Both the position numbers and the translations under genes were made by a program. The notes beneath the pieces are model-generated. The model was given only the letters and a program-made list of their open reading frames with translations. It made no database searches and was not told where the DNA came from. Shown here piece after piece: positions 16,801 to 24,144 of a stretch of 64,000 nucleotides of DNA. Source of the DNA: Planctomycetota bacterium (lineage in GTDB: Bacteria > Planctomycetota > UBA8742 > UBA2392); contig JADZFR010000054.1 of NCBI GenBank assembly GCA_020849795.1, positions 1 through 64,000 of the forward strand, read 5' to 3'. Each line of letters starts with the position of its first letter. The stretch's first letter is position 1.

Positions 16801-19800
16801 TCGCTGGTGACCTGCACATCAAGGAACTCGTGGTCTGCCGGCACGAACAGCTCCAGCGTGTCGGTGTGCAACTCGCCTTTTTGGATGGTCAGCACATTGA
16901 TGTGGAAGTTCGGTATGTGTTCACGACCGATCGTCAGCTCGATTTCAAGCTGTCCGCCGGTGTCGGTCAGGTTCACGAAGCTCTGGCTGATGACTTCGCG
17001 GCCGGCCACAACGCTCAGCAGCATCCATGCGTCCTTGAAGTCGCTGGCCAGCAGAATCTTCGCGGTCTCGCCCTGTGTGTAAAGCCGCGTCTGGGGGATC
17101 AGGCTGAGCGTCCCGAAGCGGAAGCTGCCGGGTGTCCACTTGTCGGCTTTGACGATGATGCGGGTGTTGCCCTCGATGTCGGTGCCCCATTCGTCTTTGG
17201 TGCGGTACACCAGCTCGAACGTGCCGGGCGTGGTGACCACTTCACGGAAGAACGCCAGGCCCTTGTCGTCGGTGTTCAGGTCCCACGTCTGCACGAGGGT
17301 CTTGGTCTCGTCGATCTTGGGCAGGCCGTTTTCGTCGGTACGCTTGCTGAAGTTCACCTGATACATATCCAGCTTGCCCGTGGCCTGTACGGGCTTGTCT
17401 TCGGCGGTCACCGTGCGGATTTCAACGTCGAGCTTGTCGTTGGGTCGATAGAAGCCGAGCTTGTTGTCTACAAAGGCAAAGAACGCGCGGCGCAATGCCT
17501 TGACGGCGCCCTTGCCGACGATGGTGCGACGCGAAGCGTCGGTCACTTCGGTTTCGACGCGGTACTGGTGATCGAACTCGGGCCAGTCGGCCAGCGCCTT
17601 GGAAGTGTTCCATTCGATGACAAGTTCGCCCTGCTCGCTGAGCTTGCCAGTGCCCTCGGTGACCAGTTCGCTGCCCTGGTTGCGATGGAACTGCTGGTCC
17701 GGCGTGCCGTAGTAGACCGGCGACTGCCAGTTATAGAGCCAGTCGTAGCGGCGCGGGAAATAGACGCTATGGAAGTAAAAGTCGCGGTAGACCTTGTAGT
17801 TGACGTCCGCACCCGCGGCTGGCCCGCCGAAATAGTATTCGCCCTTGATGCTTGCCGAGATTGCCTCGCCCAGCTTTACCGGCTTGTCGGGCGGGCTGAC
17901 AAGCACTTCGAACTCGGGCTTCTTGTATTCCTCAACGGCAAAGTAGCCGCTGCCAAGCCAGTTGCCGCTCTTGCTGCTGCGCAGGATGAAGCGCCAGTTG
18001 CCAAGCGCCGCATCCATGGCCAGCGGCAGGTCGTATTCAAACGCGCCGTAGTCAGACGCGTACACGGTCTTGCTGAAGCGTTCTTCGCCGCGGGCGTCAC
18101 GAATCTCGAGGTGCGCGCTGGTGCCGGCGATGTTGTTCCACTCGCCGCCGTCGCGCTTGCGCATGATGATCTTGCCGTGCACCTCGTCGCCGGGGCGGTA
18201 CACCGGCCGGTCGGTCATCGGGTAGACGCGCACGTCGGCGGTGGTGTTGTCGTTCCAGCCGCGACGCTGCCACCACTCAAACCCGGCCTGGAAGAACGCG
18301 TAGCGGCCTTCGCTTTCGGCGTACAGCAGGTAGCCATGCCACTCGACGCTGCCGCCGGTGGGCACGCGCACGCGGCCCTGGGCATCGCCGGTGTAGCGGC
18401 TGGTGTCCACCTGCCACACCAAGTTGTCGTTCTGCCAGTACGTGCGCCAGCGCTTGTAAATGAAGTCGGTGGTCTTGAGCGGTGAGCCGGTCTCCGAGTC
18501 AACGAAGATGGCCAGGTTTTCGACCGGGTTGTAGGTCTGCACAACGAGTTGCGATTCCGTCACCACGATCAGGCGGCGGTTGACCACGTTGCCGGTGTCG
18601 ACTTCCAGCAGGTACGCGCCCGTGGGCAGCGTCTGAGGCAACTGGAAAGTCAGGCGCGTGTAGTTGTGCTTGCCGTCGTCGCCGGTTTCGTAGCCCTTTT
18701 CGAAGACTTTTTCACCACTGTACTTGGCCACCACGCCGGACAGCGCGGGGTCGCCGATGCTGCTCAAGCCCGCGGTATGGGCGTTCAGGAACGCCGCATC
18801 TTTCATCATGCCCGGCAGGTTGAAGGTCAGCGCGCGAACCTTGTATTGCGCGGCGTTGCGCGACTCGACCCACAGGCCGATGCGCTCGCCCTTCTTGAAC
18901 ATGCTGCGGCCGGTGCCATTTCCTTCACGGAAGTACCAGGTAACGCCGTCGTGCCACTTGGTGATGCGCTTGTCGTCTTTGATGTCGCCGTCGCTGACTT
19001 CGGTGCGCACCTGGAGTGTCTCGGCCCGCAACTGTTGCAGCGCATAACGCGCGCTTGCAGTCTCGGTGCTTTCCTTGAAGGCGGGGTCGTTGACCAGCAC
19101 TTCGTAGGCGACTTCTGCTTCCTTGTGGCGGCCGACCTGCGCCAGGCAGTACCCGACATGGAACTGCGCGTCGTCGGCAAAGCTGGTGTCATGGAAGTCC
19201 TTATAGACCTTCTGAAACACCGGCAGCGGCGAGAATTCGCCCGTCAGCGGGTCCACGTCCTGCAAGTCGGGGTGGTACAGAAGCTGGCGCATCGACCAGT
19301 CGTCGATCTGCGTCAACGCGACAAGAAAGCAGCCCTTACGGTAAGTCGCCATCGCGGCCTGGCTGCGGCCCGTGGCCTGCGCGTCTTTCAATACCGCCAT
19401 CACGTCTGCGCCGAACCGCCCGTTTTCGATTGTCGTCTTGGCGGTGCTGCTCAGCTTCATTCCCAGGTCAATGAGATCGTCGTGCTGCTTGATGATCTGG
19501 TCGCGGTCTTTGAACTCGTACTTATAGAAGTAGTAGGTCTGCTTCTGGCCGTCACGGTCGAAGTAGTCGACCGACAGTTGTTGCTGTCCCAGATAGTACT
19601 GCCAACTGTGCAGCGCTGAGGCCGCGTCCATGCCCGCATTGAAGGCTTCGGTGATCAGCCCGACGGACTCTTTGCCCTCGGTGGTCAGTTTGTCGATCGA
19701 CTTCAGGGCCAGCGGGCCCAGGTTTTCGTAGGACTGGGTCAGGCGCTTGTAACCGTTTTGCGCGTCGCTGGTGGAAAGGTCCACATACTTCGAGTCCTGT

Positions 19801-20222
19801 TGCCAGCGCCCCCAGCTCTTTTCGCCCTTGCCGTTCTCATAGTAGTAGTGCGGGCGCTCGCCATAGAACCGGCCAAGCCGGTAAGCCGCACGGCCGCGTT
19901 GCACTTGTGTGAGCCGGCTGTCGTCGGTCAGGCTGACGAGTTCGACTTCGGCTTTGTCGTAGTTCTCAAGTTGCGCCTGGCAGTGGCCCATGCGCAGCTT
20001 GATCTCAAACCACTTGCCCGGGTTGGGGTTGTCCTTGAGGTACTGCTCGTAGGCTTCGTAGGCCTTGCGATAGCTCTTCTCAGCGAAGTGCTTGTCGCCC
20101 TCGGCCAGCTGGTCGGGTTTTTCCTGGGCCATGGAAAGGCCGATGAACACGCCGCCTGCTGAGAGCAGAAGGATGGCGGCCAAGCCGGCAAAGAAAGGCT
20201 TGGTTCGCATCAGTTTGGACAT
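13872..20222 (-). CDS. Alpha-2-macroglobulin family protein, giant, with N-terminal TPR-like region
   Basis: A 2116-residue exported protein. The start at 20222 has GGAG seven bases upstream and gives the signal peptide MSKLMRTKPFFAGLAAILLL. Residues about 35-480 hold helical TPR-like repeats (EGDKHFAEKSYRKAYEAYEQYLKD-type). The macroglobulin core follows: an MG2-like block with TDRPVYRPGDEVHGK near 668, an acidic/Gly-rich linker near 1270-1340, an A2M block (FYAHRVTTG, PDNLTDWRIT) near 1370, and the thioester motif YGCVEQTM with C1599 and Q1602. An intact Cys-x-Glu-Gln implies a working thioester that covalently traps attacking proteases; bacterial homologues guard the periplasm or cell surface. 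The TPR extension and size exceed those of typical bacterial members. No penicillin-binding protein (pbpC) partner is adjacent; the neighbour is a divergent exported protein. Confidence 0.92.
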   Translation of the reverse strand: MSKLMRTKPFFAGLAAILLLSAGGVFIGLSMAQEKPDQLAEGDKHFAEKSYRKAYEAYEQYLKDNPNPGKWFEIKLRMGHCQAQLENYDKAEVELVSLTDDSRLTQVQRGRAAYRLGRFYGERPHYYYENGKGEKSWGRWQQDSKYVDLSTSDAQNGYKRLTQSYENLGPLALKSIDKLTTEGKESVGLITEAFNAGMDAASALHSWQYYLGQQQLSVDYFDRDGQKQTYYFYKYEFKDRDQIIKQHDDLIDLGMKLSSTAKTTIENGRFGADVMAVLKDAQATGRSQAAMATYRKGCFLVALTQIDDWSMRQLLYHPDLQDVDPLTGEFSPLPVFQKVYKDFHDTSFADDAQFHVGYCLAQVGRHKEAEVAYEVLVNDPAFKESTETASARYALQQLRAETLQVRTEVSDGDIKDDKRITKWHDGVTWYFREGNGTGRSMFKKGERIGLWVESRNAAQYKVRALTFNLPGMMKDAAFLNAHTAGLSSIGDPALSGVVAKYSGEKVFEKGYETGDDGKHNYTRLTFQLPQTLPTGAYLLEVDTGNVVNRRLIVVTESQLVVQTYNPVENLAIFVDSETGSPLKTTDFIYKRWRTYWQNDNLVWQVDTSRYTGDAQGRVRVPTGGSVEWHGYLLYAESEGRYAFFQAGFEWWQRRGWNDNTTADVRVYPMTDRPVYRPGDEVHGKIIMRKRDGGEWNNIAGTSAHLEIRDARGEERFSKTVYASDYGAFEYDLPLAMDAALGNWRFILRSSKSGNWLGSGYFAVEEYKKPEFEVLVSPPDKPVKLGEAISASIKGEYYFGGPAAGADVNYKVYRDFYFHSVYFPRRYDWLYNWQSPVYYGTPDQQFHRNQGSELVTEGTGKLSEQGELVIEWNTSKALADWPEFDHQYRVETEVTDASRRTIVGKGAVKALRRAFFAFVDNKLGFYRPNDKLDVEIRTVTAEDKPVQATGKLDMYQVNFSKRTDENGLPKIDETKTLVQTWDLNTDDKGLAFFREVVTTPGTFELVYRTKDEWGTDIEGNTRIIVKADKWTPGSFRFGTLSLIPQTRLYTQGETAKILLASDFKDAWMLLSVVAGREVISQSFVNLTDTGGQLEIELTIGREHIPNFHINVLTIQKGELHTDTLELFVPADHEFLDVQVTSDKAQYQPGEKGTLTVMAKDKFGNPVAAEFALSVFDRSVTYIAADRTPNIIKHFYGDRRWSNISFHNSYNASVSPMQWDKQKYEALRWYGAPLGWGVKNWMQWEKNHFDFSEADQDRSKKYEKGFGSTTKEARNSNQSPEDAKKSDGLRDSEEGQGGESMRRARGGGGAPGSDAGAPAPAEAEAMDEANEDASDKPMGGKAALKEKSNWGEELAEEEGVAVPRIRSNFKDTAFYAHRVTTGANGKATVEVQFPDNLTDWRITARGITSVAKVGEAFHNVKTTKRLILRDQAPRFFVEGDVVTLSGIIMNRYETAMSVKAMLMLNPKDKASKDEMAGFCSYELFPETPDVQVIDVPAGGEVRVDWRVRMTGAGKFKIRMMALSVIESDATEKIYNCKIRGAEMYQAHTAVIKDGEKSQGFMVDLPQQMDPEQTYMDLQLSPSVAALAMDALPYLLEFPYGCVEQTMSRFLPAVLVRKTLSDAGISLEDVAKRRAAMDYDGVNPQAAYWYKHNPVFDTGTMDAILDAGIKRLAFMQHSSGGWGWWQSGDSDTYMSAYVVYGLHTAKMANVPFDHNMLARGVNFIKSQARNEKDLHRVAYIAYCLSYAGSPDKELLDKIYDRRDDLTHQSRAMTCMAEWLAGDKERARILISNIEDYRKEDLKNGTCWWEGGKDYWWWYNDKIETNAFVMQAFTMIDPTNKFLEQHVRWLAQNRKGSRWNSTKDTSHAVAALMAYAKASGELSRKYSVTVKRNGEPIHTWNVTPENIFSLQTNIRLRGTQLPPGKHNFTIEREGEGKVYFSSFVSYFSKEEKLKATGNQIHIERKYYKLVEKNEEVTVSKTMPDGTVKEVKEMRKSFDRVPLDYGAKLVSGDKIEVELGITADNDYEYLSFEDYKPAGCEPLALRSGAGYGGGLCQNVELRDDRVAFFVSYMRQGYVRLKYQLRCEIPGTFSALPTQGGSMYVTEVKANSEEWKVTISDK

Positions 20223-20608
20223 GGGTGATCTCCGAATCGAAAGTTCAAAAGCGCACAGCTGCCGGGGCGGACCGAGATGTTGGGATGGAACGGTAGTTCT
20301 GTCGCGGCAGTTCCGGATTTTTTCAAAGTGTCGCGGTGGGACTGCCGGGTTGGGCCGGATTTTGGCCTGTCGGGCGCAACTGCAATGTGAGGCTGGAGTT
20401 ATGTGGAAGCACACCAGAATGCGTGAATTTTCAGCGGTGTGGGGTGCTTACGCTGAGCGGATCGGCAAGATCGCGTCCAGCTGGGCGACCAGTTGGTACC
20501 GTAAACATCACAATCCCATGACAGCGCAAGCCTTGACCCGGCATTGCGTTGGATTAGGATACGCGCTCCCCCCGAAGCATCGTTTGCCTCCGAAACCTGG
20601 AGTTTCGC
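20223..20608. other. Divergent intergenic region
   Basis: A 386-bp spacer between two large divergent genes for exported proteins. It contains the ribosome site of the macroglobulin gene and, for the plus-strand gene, a promoter candidate at 20533-20560. No convincing minus-strand promoter and no coding frame are visible. The size leaves room for shared control of both genes. Confidence 0.4.
20533..20560 (+). promoter_or_regulatory. Promoter candidate for the 1040-residue exported protein
   Basis: TTGACC (20533-20538), a 16-bp spacer and TAGGAT (20555-20560). Each box has one or two mismatches to the sigma-70 consensus. The predicted start of transcription is about 40 bp before the ATG at 20609. 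Confidence 0.55.
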
Positions 20609-23600
20609 ATGCGTTATGTTTTTCGCGCGCTGGCGATCGTGTTGACGTTGGGGTTCATCCTCAACCTTGCGACCGCGCAGAAGTCCATCAAGGAACTTCC
20701 TGCCGGCGCAGACGCGGACTTGACCAAGCCCGGCACCGACGAGGCCCACCAGGGCGCTGATAACCCCATGCAGGGCAGCCGCGGCAAGCGCGACGGCAGC
20801 CCCGACCCGTATGGCGGCGAGTCATTTCAGGACTTCATCGAGAAGTCGGAGATGAAGTTCAATGACCCGCAGTGGCAACTCAAGCTGGACATGCAGCACC
20901 CCAAGCGGATTGTCATCGACAACCCGGACGGCAGCTCCAAAGAGTACTGGTACGTACTGTTCCGGGTCATCAACGACAACACGCGCAAGATCAAGGACAC
21001 GACGCTTCCGACGACACACACGGACGACATCGACCTTGGCAACCCCAAGGACCCGCTTGAAGTCACCGATAACACTGGCGGCGCCGACGAGCGCGAAGGC
21101 GTGCCCGCGGACGCGCACCTGGATTTTGAGTTGCACGTGTTCAATCGCGATATCGAGCGCGACCCCTGGGACACCGAGTGGCCTGCCGACCCGGAAAACG
21201 AAGTTCTCACACCTGAGGGTCTGGCGCAGCGCCGCGCCAACATGAAGCGCGTGTTCAAGCCGATCAGCGATCACTACGTGCTGCAGCGTGTTGCAGCAGC
21301 GGAGGGTCTGTACGAGTGGAACGGCAACTACGACTACATCAATGAACCGGTGATGCTGCTGCACCCGCTGAGCGATTTCCAGCGCCAGATCGGGTACCAG
21401 CACCAGCTCAGCGCGCCAGACTACAGTGGCCCGCGCTGCCTGCCTTACCGGTTTGTCGTGATCAAAGACGGCGAACGCAGTGAAGAGAACCGTTACGTCG
21501 CCATCTACGGTGACAACACCTTTGCCGGTTTCTTCGGGCAGGGTGACACCCTGCCCGACGGCGCGCGCCTGGTCGACAACCCCAGCGACGCGATGTGGGG
21601 CAACCTGACAATCCGGCGCTACCTCGCCGGCGATTGCATTGATCGTTACGGCCGCCCGCTGCGCGCCAACGACCCGGGCTACTTGAACGCACGCATTGCC
21701 GGAGGACGCAACGCAGATGAAAGCACCGGCTATGGCATGCTCAAGGCCGATCACCCGGCCGTGAACCAGCCGGTGGTGGTGCCGCACGTGCGCGTTTACA
21801 AGGACGGCGACAAGGTGCTGTTCGACCACAACACCGAGCTCAAGCACAAGGACAACCCCAACGCCACGTACATCATTAACGGCAAGATCGTCGGCCCCGG
21901 CGACCCGCGTTTCGGCGCAGGCGAAGAAGTCAGCAGCAGCACCGAGAAGTTCGGCGGCAGCGTTGTAGGCAAGCCCGTCAAACAGCTTGACCAGCGTGGC
22001 CGCGCGATTCGGCGCTACATAGTCACGTACCAGGCCGGCGACGTGCTGACCCAGGCCGAGTGGGACATTTACAAGCGCAGGCTTGGGCCCGCGATCCTGG
22101 CCCGCTACAAAGACACGGGCAACATTGTCGGGCGCCCGCTGACGGCCAACGATCCCGTGGTCGGCATGCCCAAGATCAAGATGGGACATTTCGTCGGTGA
22201 TGAGGGCCGCAAGGGAGAGGTGATTGATCGCGGCATCGACACCGGACGCCGCGGTCCCAACGGCGAAGTGATTCTGCAGAGCGCGCCGGGCTTCAACACC
22301 GGGCGCGAGTACAACGCCCGCGAGATCGGTCCCGAAGACTTCATGCGCGACCCGGAAGGCGAGTTCACGACCAATCGCGAAGCGCCATTGCCGGACGACA
22401 ACGGCTTGAACGACGGCGAAGGCTACATTTATGCACCGCTGGGCAACGCTGTAGACGGCGCGGTGCCGGTGCCGGCGTTTGACCAGTACGGTGCCTGGAA
22501 GAACTATGTCGACGAATTGTCCGGCAGCGAGATTCCGCTGTACGACGACAAGGGCGACCTGGTTCGCGACATGCAGGACCAGATCTACTACCTGAAAGAG
22601 TACGAGTACGAGTACGTGTACATGTACGAGTTCGCGCCCGTATCGCAGGAAGACAGCGGATTCAAGGGCGGGTACGGCGGCGAGCGATACAAGCTGGTGC
22701 CCGAAAGCGTGCGCTTTGCGATCATGCCCAAGAAGGTGCCCAAGAAGGCCGCTGACGGCAGCGTCACCGAAGAGATTGTCGAAGTCGCCCTGCCGTTGAC
22801 GCGCCTGATCCACGAGACGCGCACAGTGGACGAGCCGGTGATCATCGACGGGTTCGAGTACCAGGACCCCGAGACTGGCAAGGTGACCTTGATCAGCGCT
22901 GCCGAGTACGAACAAAAGACCGGTGCCGCGCCCGACCCGGCCAAGGTCGTGAACGCCAAGATTGTCACCACGACGAAGACCGAGGACAAAGTGGTCGTCG
23001 GCATCTACGTGGACGGCAAGACACTCGGTCCCAACCAGAAGGAAGAGACATGGGCCGAAGCCGAGAAGCGCGTCACGGATGAAGGCGGGCGCGTTGAGCC
23101 CCGCGACGTGATTCGATATGTCAGCCGTTTCCGGAACGATCACGCAGCCAAGGCCGACCCCAGCCAGTTTGAGGGCACCGGACCAAGGGCCGACGAGTTT
23201 TCCGAGAGTGAGCGGCGCGACAACGGCGCCGACTTCGACAAGCTGTACAAGACCTGGACGCGTTGGACGGTGCCGCCCCCGATGGTGTACCGCGACGAAC
23301 AAGGCCAGTGGCAGGTGATCACGCGCTTTGCTGACAAGATCGGCCCGGGCACGCGCTGGGACGACAAGGACGCGCCGCGTTTCCTGACGCGCTACGTGTC
23401 CGAAATGTGGGGCGTGGCGATCTTTGAAGGTGTCAGCCGCGACTGGGACTATGCAAACGTCTACGTCCGCGGCCTGCGTGACCGTGTCAGCGGTTCGGGC
23501 TTCAAACAGGACACAGGCGTGGCCGACCTGCCGAGCCCGGTCGATGGCAGCAGCCCGGTAACCAAGTCGTTCTTCAAGCCGCGCATGGTCAGCCAGGAGT

Positions 23601-23731
23601 GGATTTACCGCGTGCGCTACGAACGGCTAGGCGACGAGTACGAGAATTTCCGCGACCTGATTCGGAAGACACGCAGCTTCTGGTATTTGGATAAAGATGT
23701 CGCCAACGCTGAGGCAGAACTCGGCAACTAG
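20609..23731 (+). CDS. Large exported protein of unknown function
   Basis: A 1040-residue protein with signal peptide MRYVFRALAIVLTLGFILNL, cleaved near ATA/QKS. I do not recognise a family. The mature protein is very acidic and rich in Asp, Gly, Arg and Tyr. It contains loosely repeated blocks of the type G-R-P-L-x-A-N-D-P (DRYGRPLRANDPGY near 350, IVGRPLTANDPVVG near 505) with Pro/Gly spacing, and a very Tyr/Glu-rich stretch (KEYEYEYVYMYEF) near 665-677. The first third (about 70-330) has a W-Y-V-L-F-R-V-I core that suggests beta-sandwich folding. Cysteines are almost absent. It diverges from the alpha-2-macroglobulin gene and ends at a strong terminator, so it is monocistronic. A surface or periplasmic structural role is inferred only from composition. 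Confidence 0.85.
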   Translation: MRYVFRALAIVLTLGFILNLATAQKSIKELPAGADADLTKPGTDEAHQGADNPMQGSRGKRDGSPDPYGGESFQDFIEKSEMKFNDPQWQLKLDMQHPKRIVIDNPDGSSKEYWYVLFRVINDNTRKIKDTTLPTTHTDDIDLGNPKDPLEVTDNTGGADEREGVPADAHLDFELHVFNRDIERDPWDTEWPADPENEVLTPEGLAQRRANMKRVFKPISDHYVLQRVAAAEGLYEWNGNYDYINEPVMLLHPLSDFQRQIGYQHQLSAPDYSGPRCLPYRFVVIKDGERSEENRYVAIYGDNTFAGFFGQGDTLPDGARLVDNPSDAMWGNLTIRRYLAGDCIDRYGRPLRANDPGYLNARIAGGRNADESTGYGMLKADHPAVNQPVVVPHVRVYKDGDKVLFDHNTELKHKDNPNATYIINGKIVGPGDPRFGAGEEVSSSTEKFGGSVVGKPVKQLDQRGRAIRRYIVTYQAGDVLTQAEWDIYKRRLGPAILARYKDTGNIVGRPLTANDPVVGMPKIKMGHFVGDEGRKGEVIDRGIDTGRRGPNGEVILQSAPGFNTGREYNAREIGPEDFMRDPEGEFTTNREAPLPDDNGLNDGEGYIYAPLGNAVDGAVPVPAFDQYGAWKNYVDELSGSEIPLYDDKGDLVRDMQDQIYYLKEYEYEYVYMYEFAPVSQEDSGFKGGYGGERYKLVPESVRFAIMPKKVPKKAADGSVTEEIVEVALPLTRLIHETRTVDEPVIIDGFEYQDPETGKVTLISAAEYEQKTGAAPDPAKVVNAKIVTTTKTEDKVVVGIYVDGKTLGPNQKEETWAEAEKRVTDEGGRVEPRDVIRYVSRFRNDHAAKADPSQFEGTGPRADEFSESERRDNGADFDKLYKTWTRWTVPPPMVYRDEQGQWQVITRFADKIGPGTRWDDKDAPRFLTRYVSEMWGVAIFEGVSRDWDYANVYVRGLRDRVSGSGFKQDTGVADLPSPVDGSSPVTKSFFKPRMVSQEWIYRVRYERLGDEYENFRDLIRKTRSFWYLDKDVANAEAELGN

Positions 23732-23753
23732 CAGTCGACAGGCCCAAAGTGTC

Positions 23754-23786
23754 GAAGCCCCTGCCAATGGCGGGGGCTTCTTTTTT
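23754..23786 (+). terminator. Intrinsic terminator after the large exported protein
   Basis: GAAGCCCCTGCC (23754-23765) pairs with GGCGGGGGCTTC (23769-23780), one G-T pair, around an AAT loop, followed by six T. It begins 23 bp after the stop codon. Confidence 0.92.
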
Positions 23787-23850
23787 CGTTCGTAGCGCCA
23801 ACCTCAGGGCACCAGGTGTGCGAAACTCAGGCGCGGGTAAAAACAACACA

Positions 23851-23926
23851 CTAGGCAGACTAGGTCGAAGATTGGTAACTACGATGAAATCTAGGTTTAC
23901 AACAATCGCCACTTACCCGCCTAGGT
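23851..23926. promoter_or_regulatory. Cluster of four CTAGG(C/T) hexamers
   Basis: CTAGGC at 23851 and CTAGGT at 23860, 23891 and 23921. The last three are 31 and 30 bp apart, close to three helical turns, which would place them on one face of DNA. CTAG is generally rare in GC-rich bacterial genomes. This could be an operator for the FHA-CAP gene, but no regulator is identified. Confidence 0.3.
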
Positions 23927-24144
23927 GGTACTGCGGATACAACACTCCCAATTTGTATACAATATGCGCACATGGGGACGCCCGCTGAAGCAGCGCCCGG
24001 CTGCCGGTGCCCAGTTGGCGCAAATGTGTTTTGCCAAAGTTGATTGGCACGGCAAACGCGTCTCTGCACATGTGCTTGGGCTTTCTCAAGGCGTTGGGGC
24101 CCCGTGGTTTACGTGGTTACCAGGGCTGATAACGGAGTTGCATC

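Larger units (their letters stand above)
23732..24144. other. AT-richer 413-bp intergenic region with CTAGG sites
   Basis: Holds the terminator of the upstream gene and, between 23820 and 23965, an unusually AT-rich stretch with four CTAGGY hexamers and a perfect TTGTATACAA palindrome (23953-23962). A TTGGC/GCCAA inverted repeat follows at about 24014-24036. I found no convincing gene. The leader of the FHA-CAP gene probably starts here. Confidence 0.4.

Noticed and set aside
16485..18485. 666-codon open frame opposite the alpha-2-macroglobulin gene
   Set aside because: It mirrors the codon pattern of the real gene and gives a low-complexity Val/Ala/Arg protein without any motif.
20822..23302. 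826-codon open frame opposite the 1040-residue exported protein
   Set aside because: The plus-strand gene has a signal peptide, ribosome site, promoter and terminator; the minus frame has none of these and a Val/His-biased composition typical of shadows.
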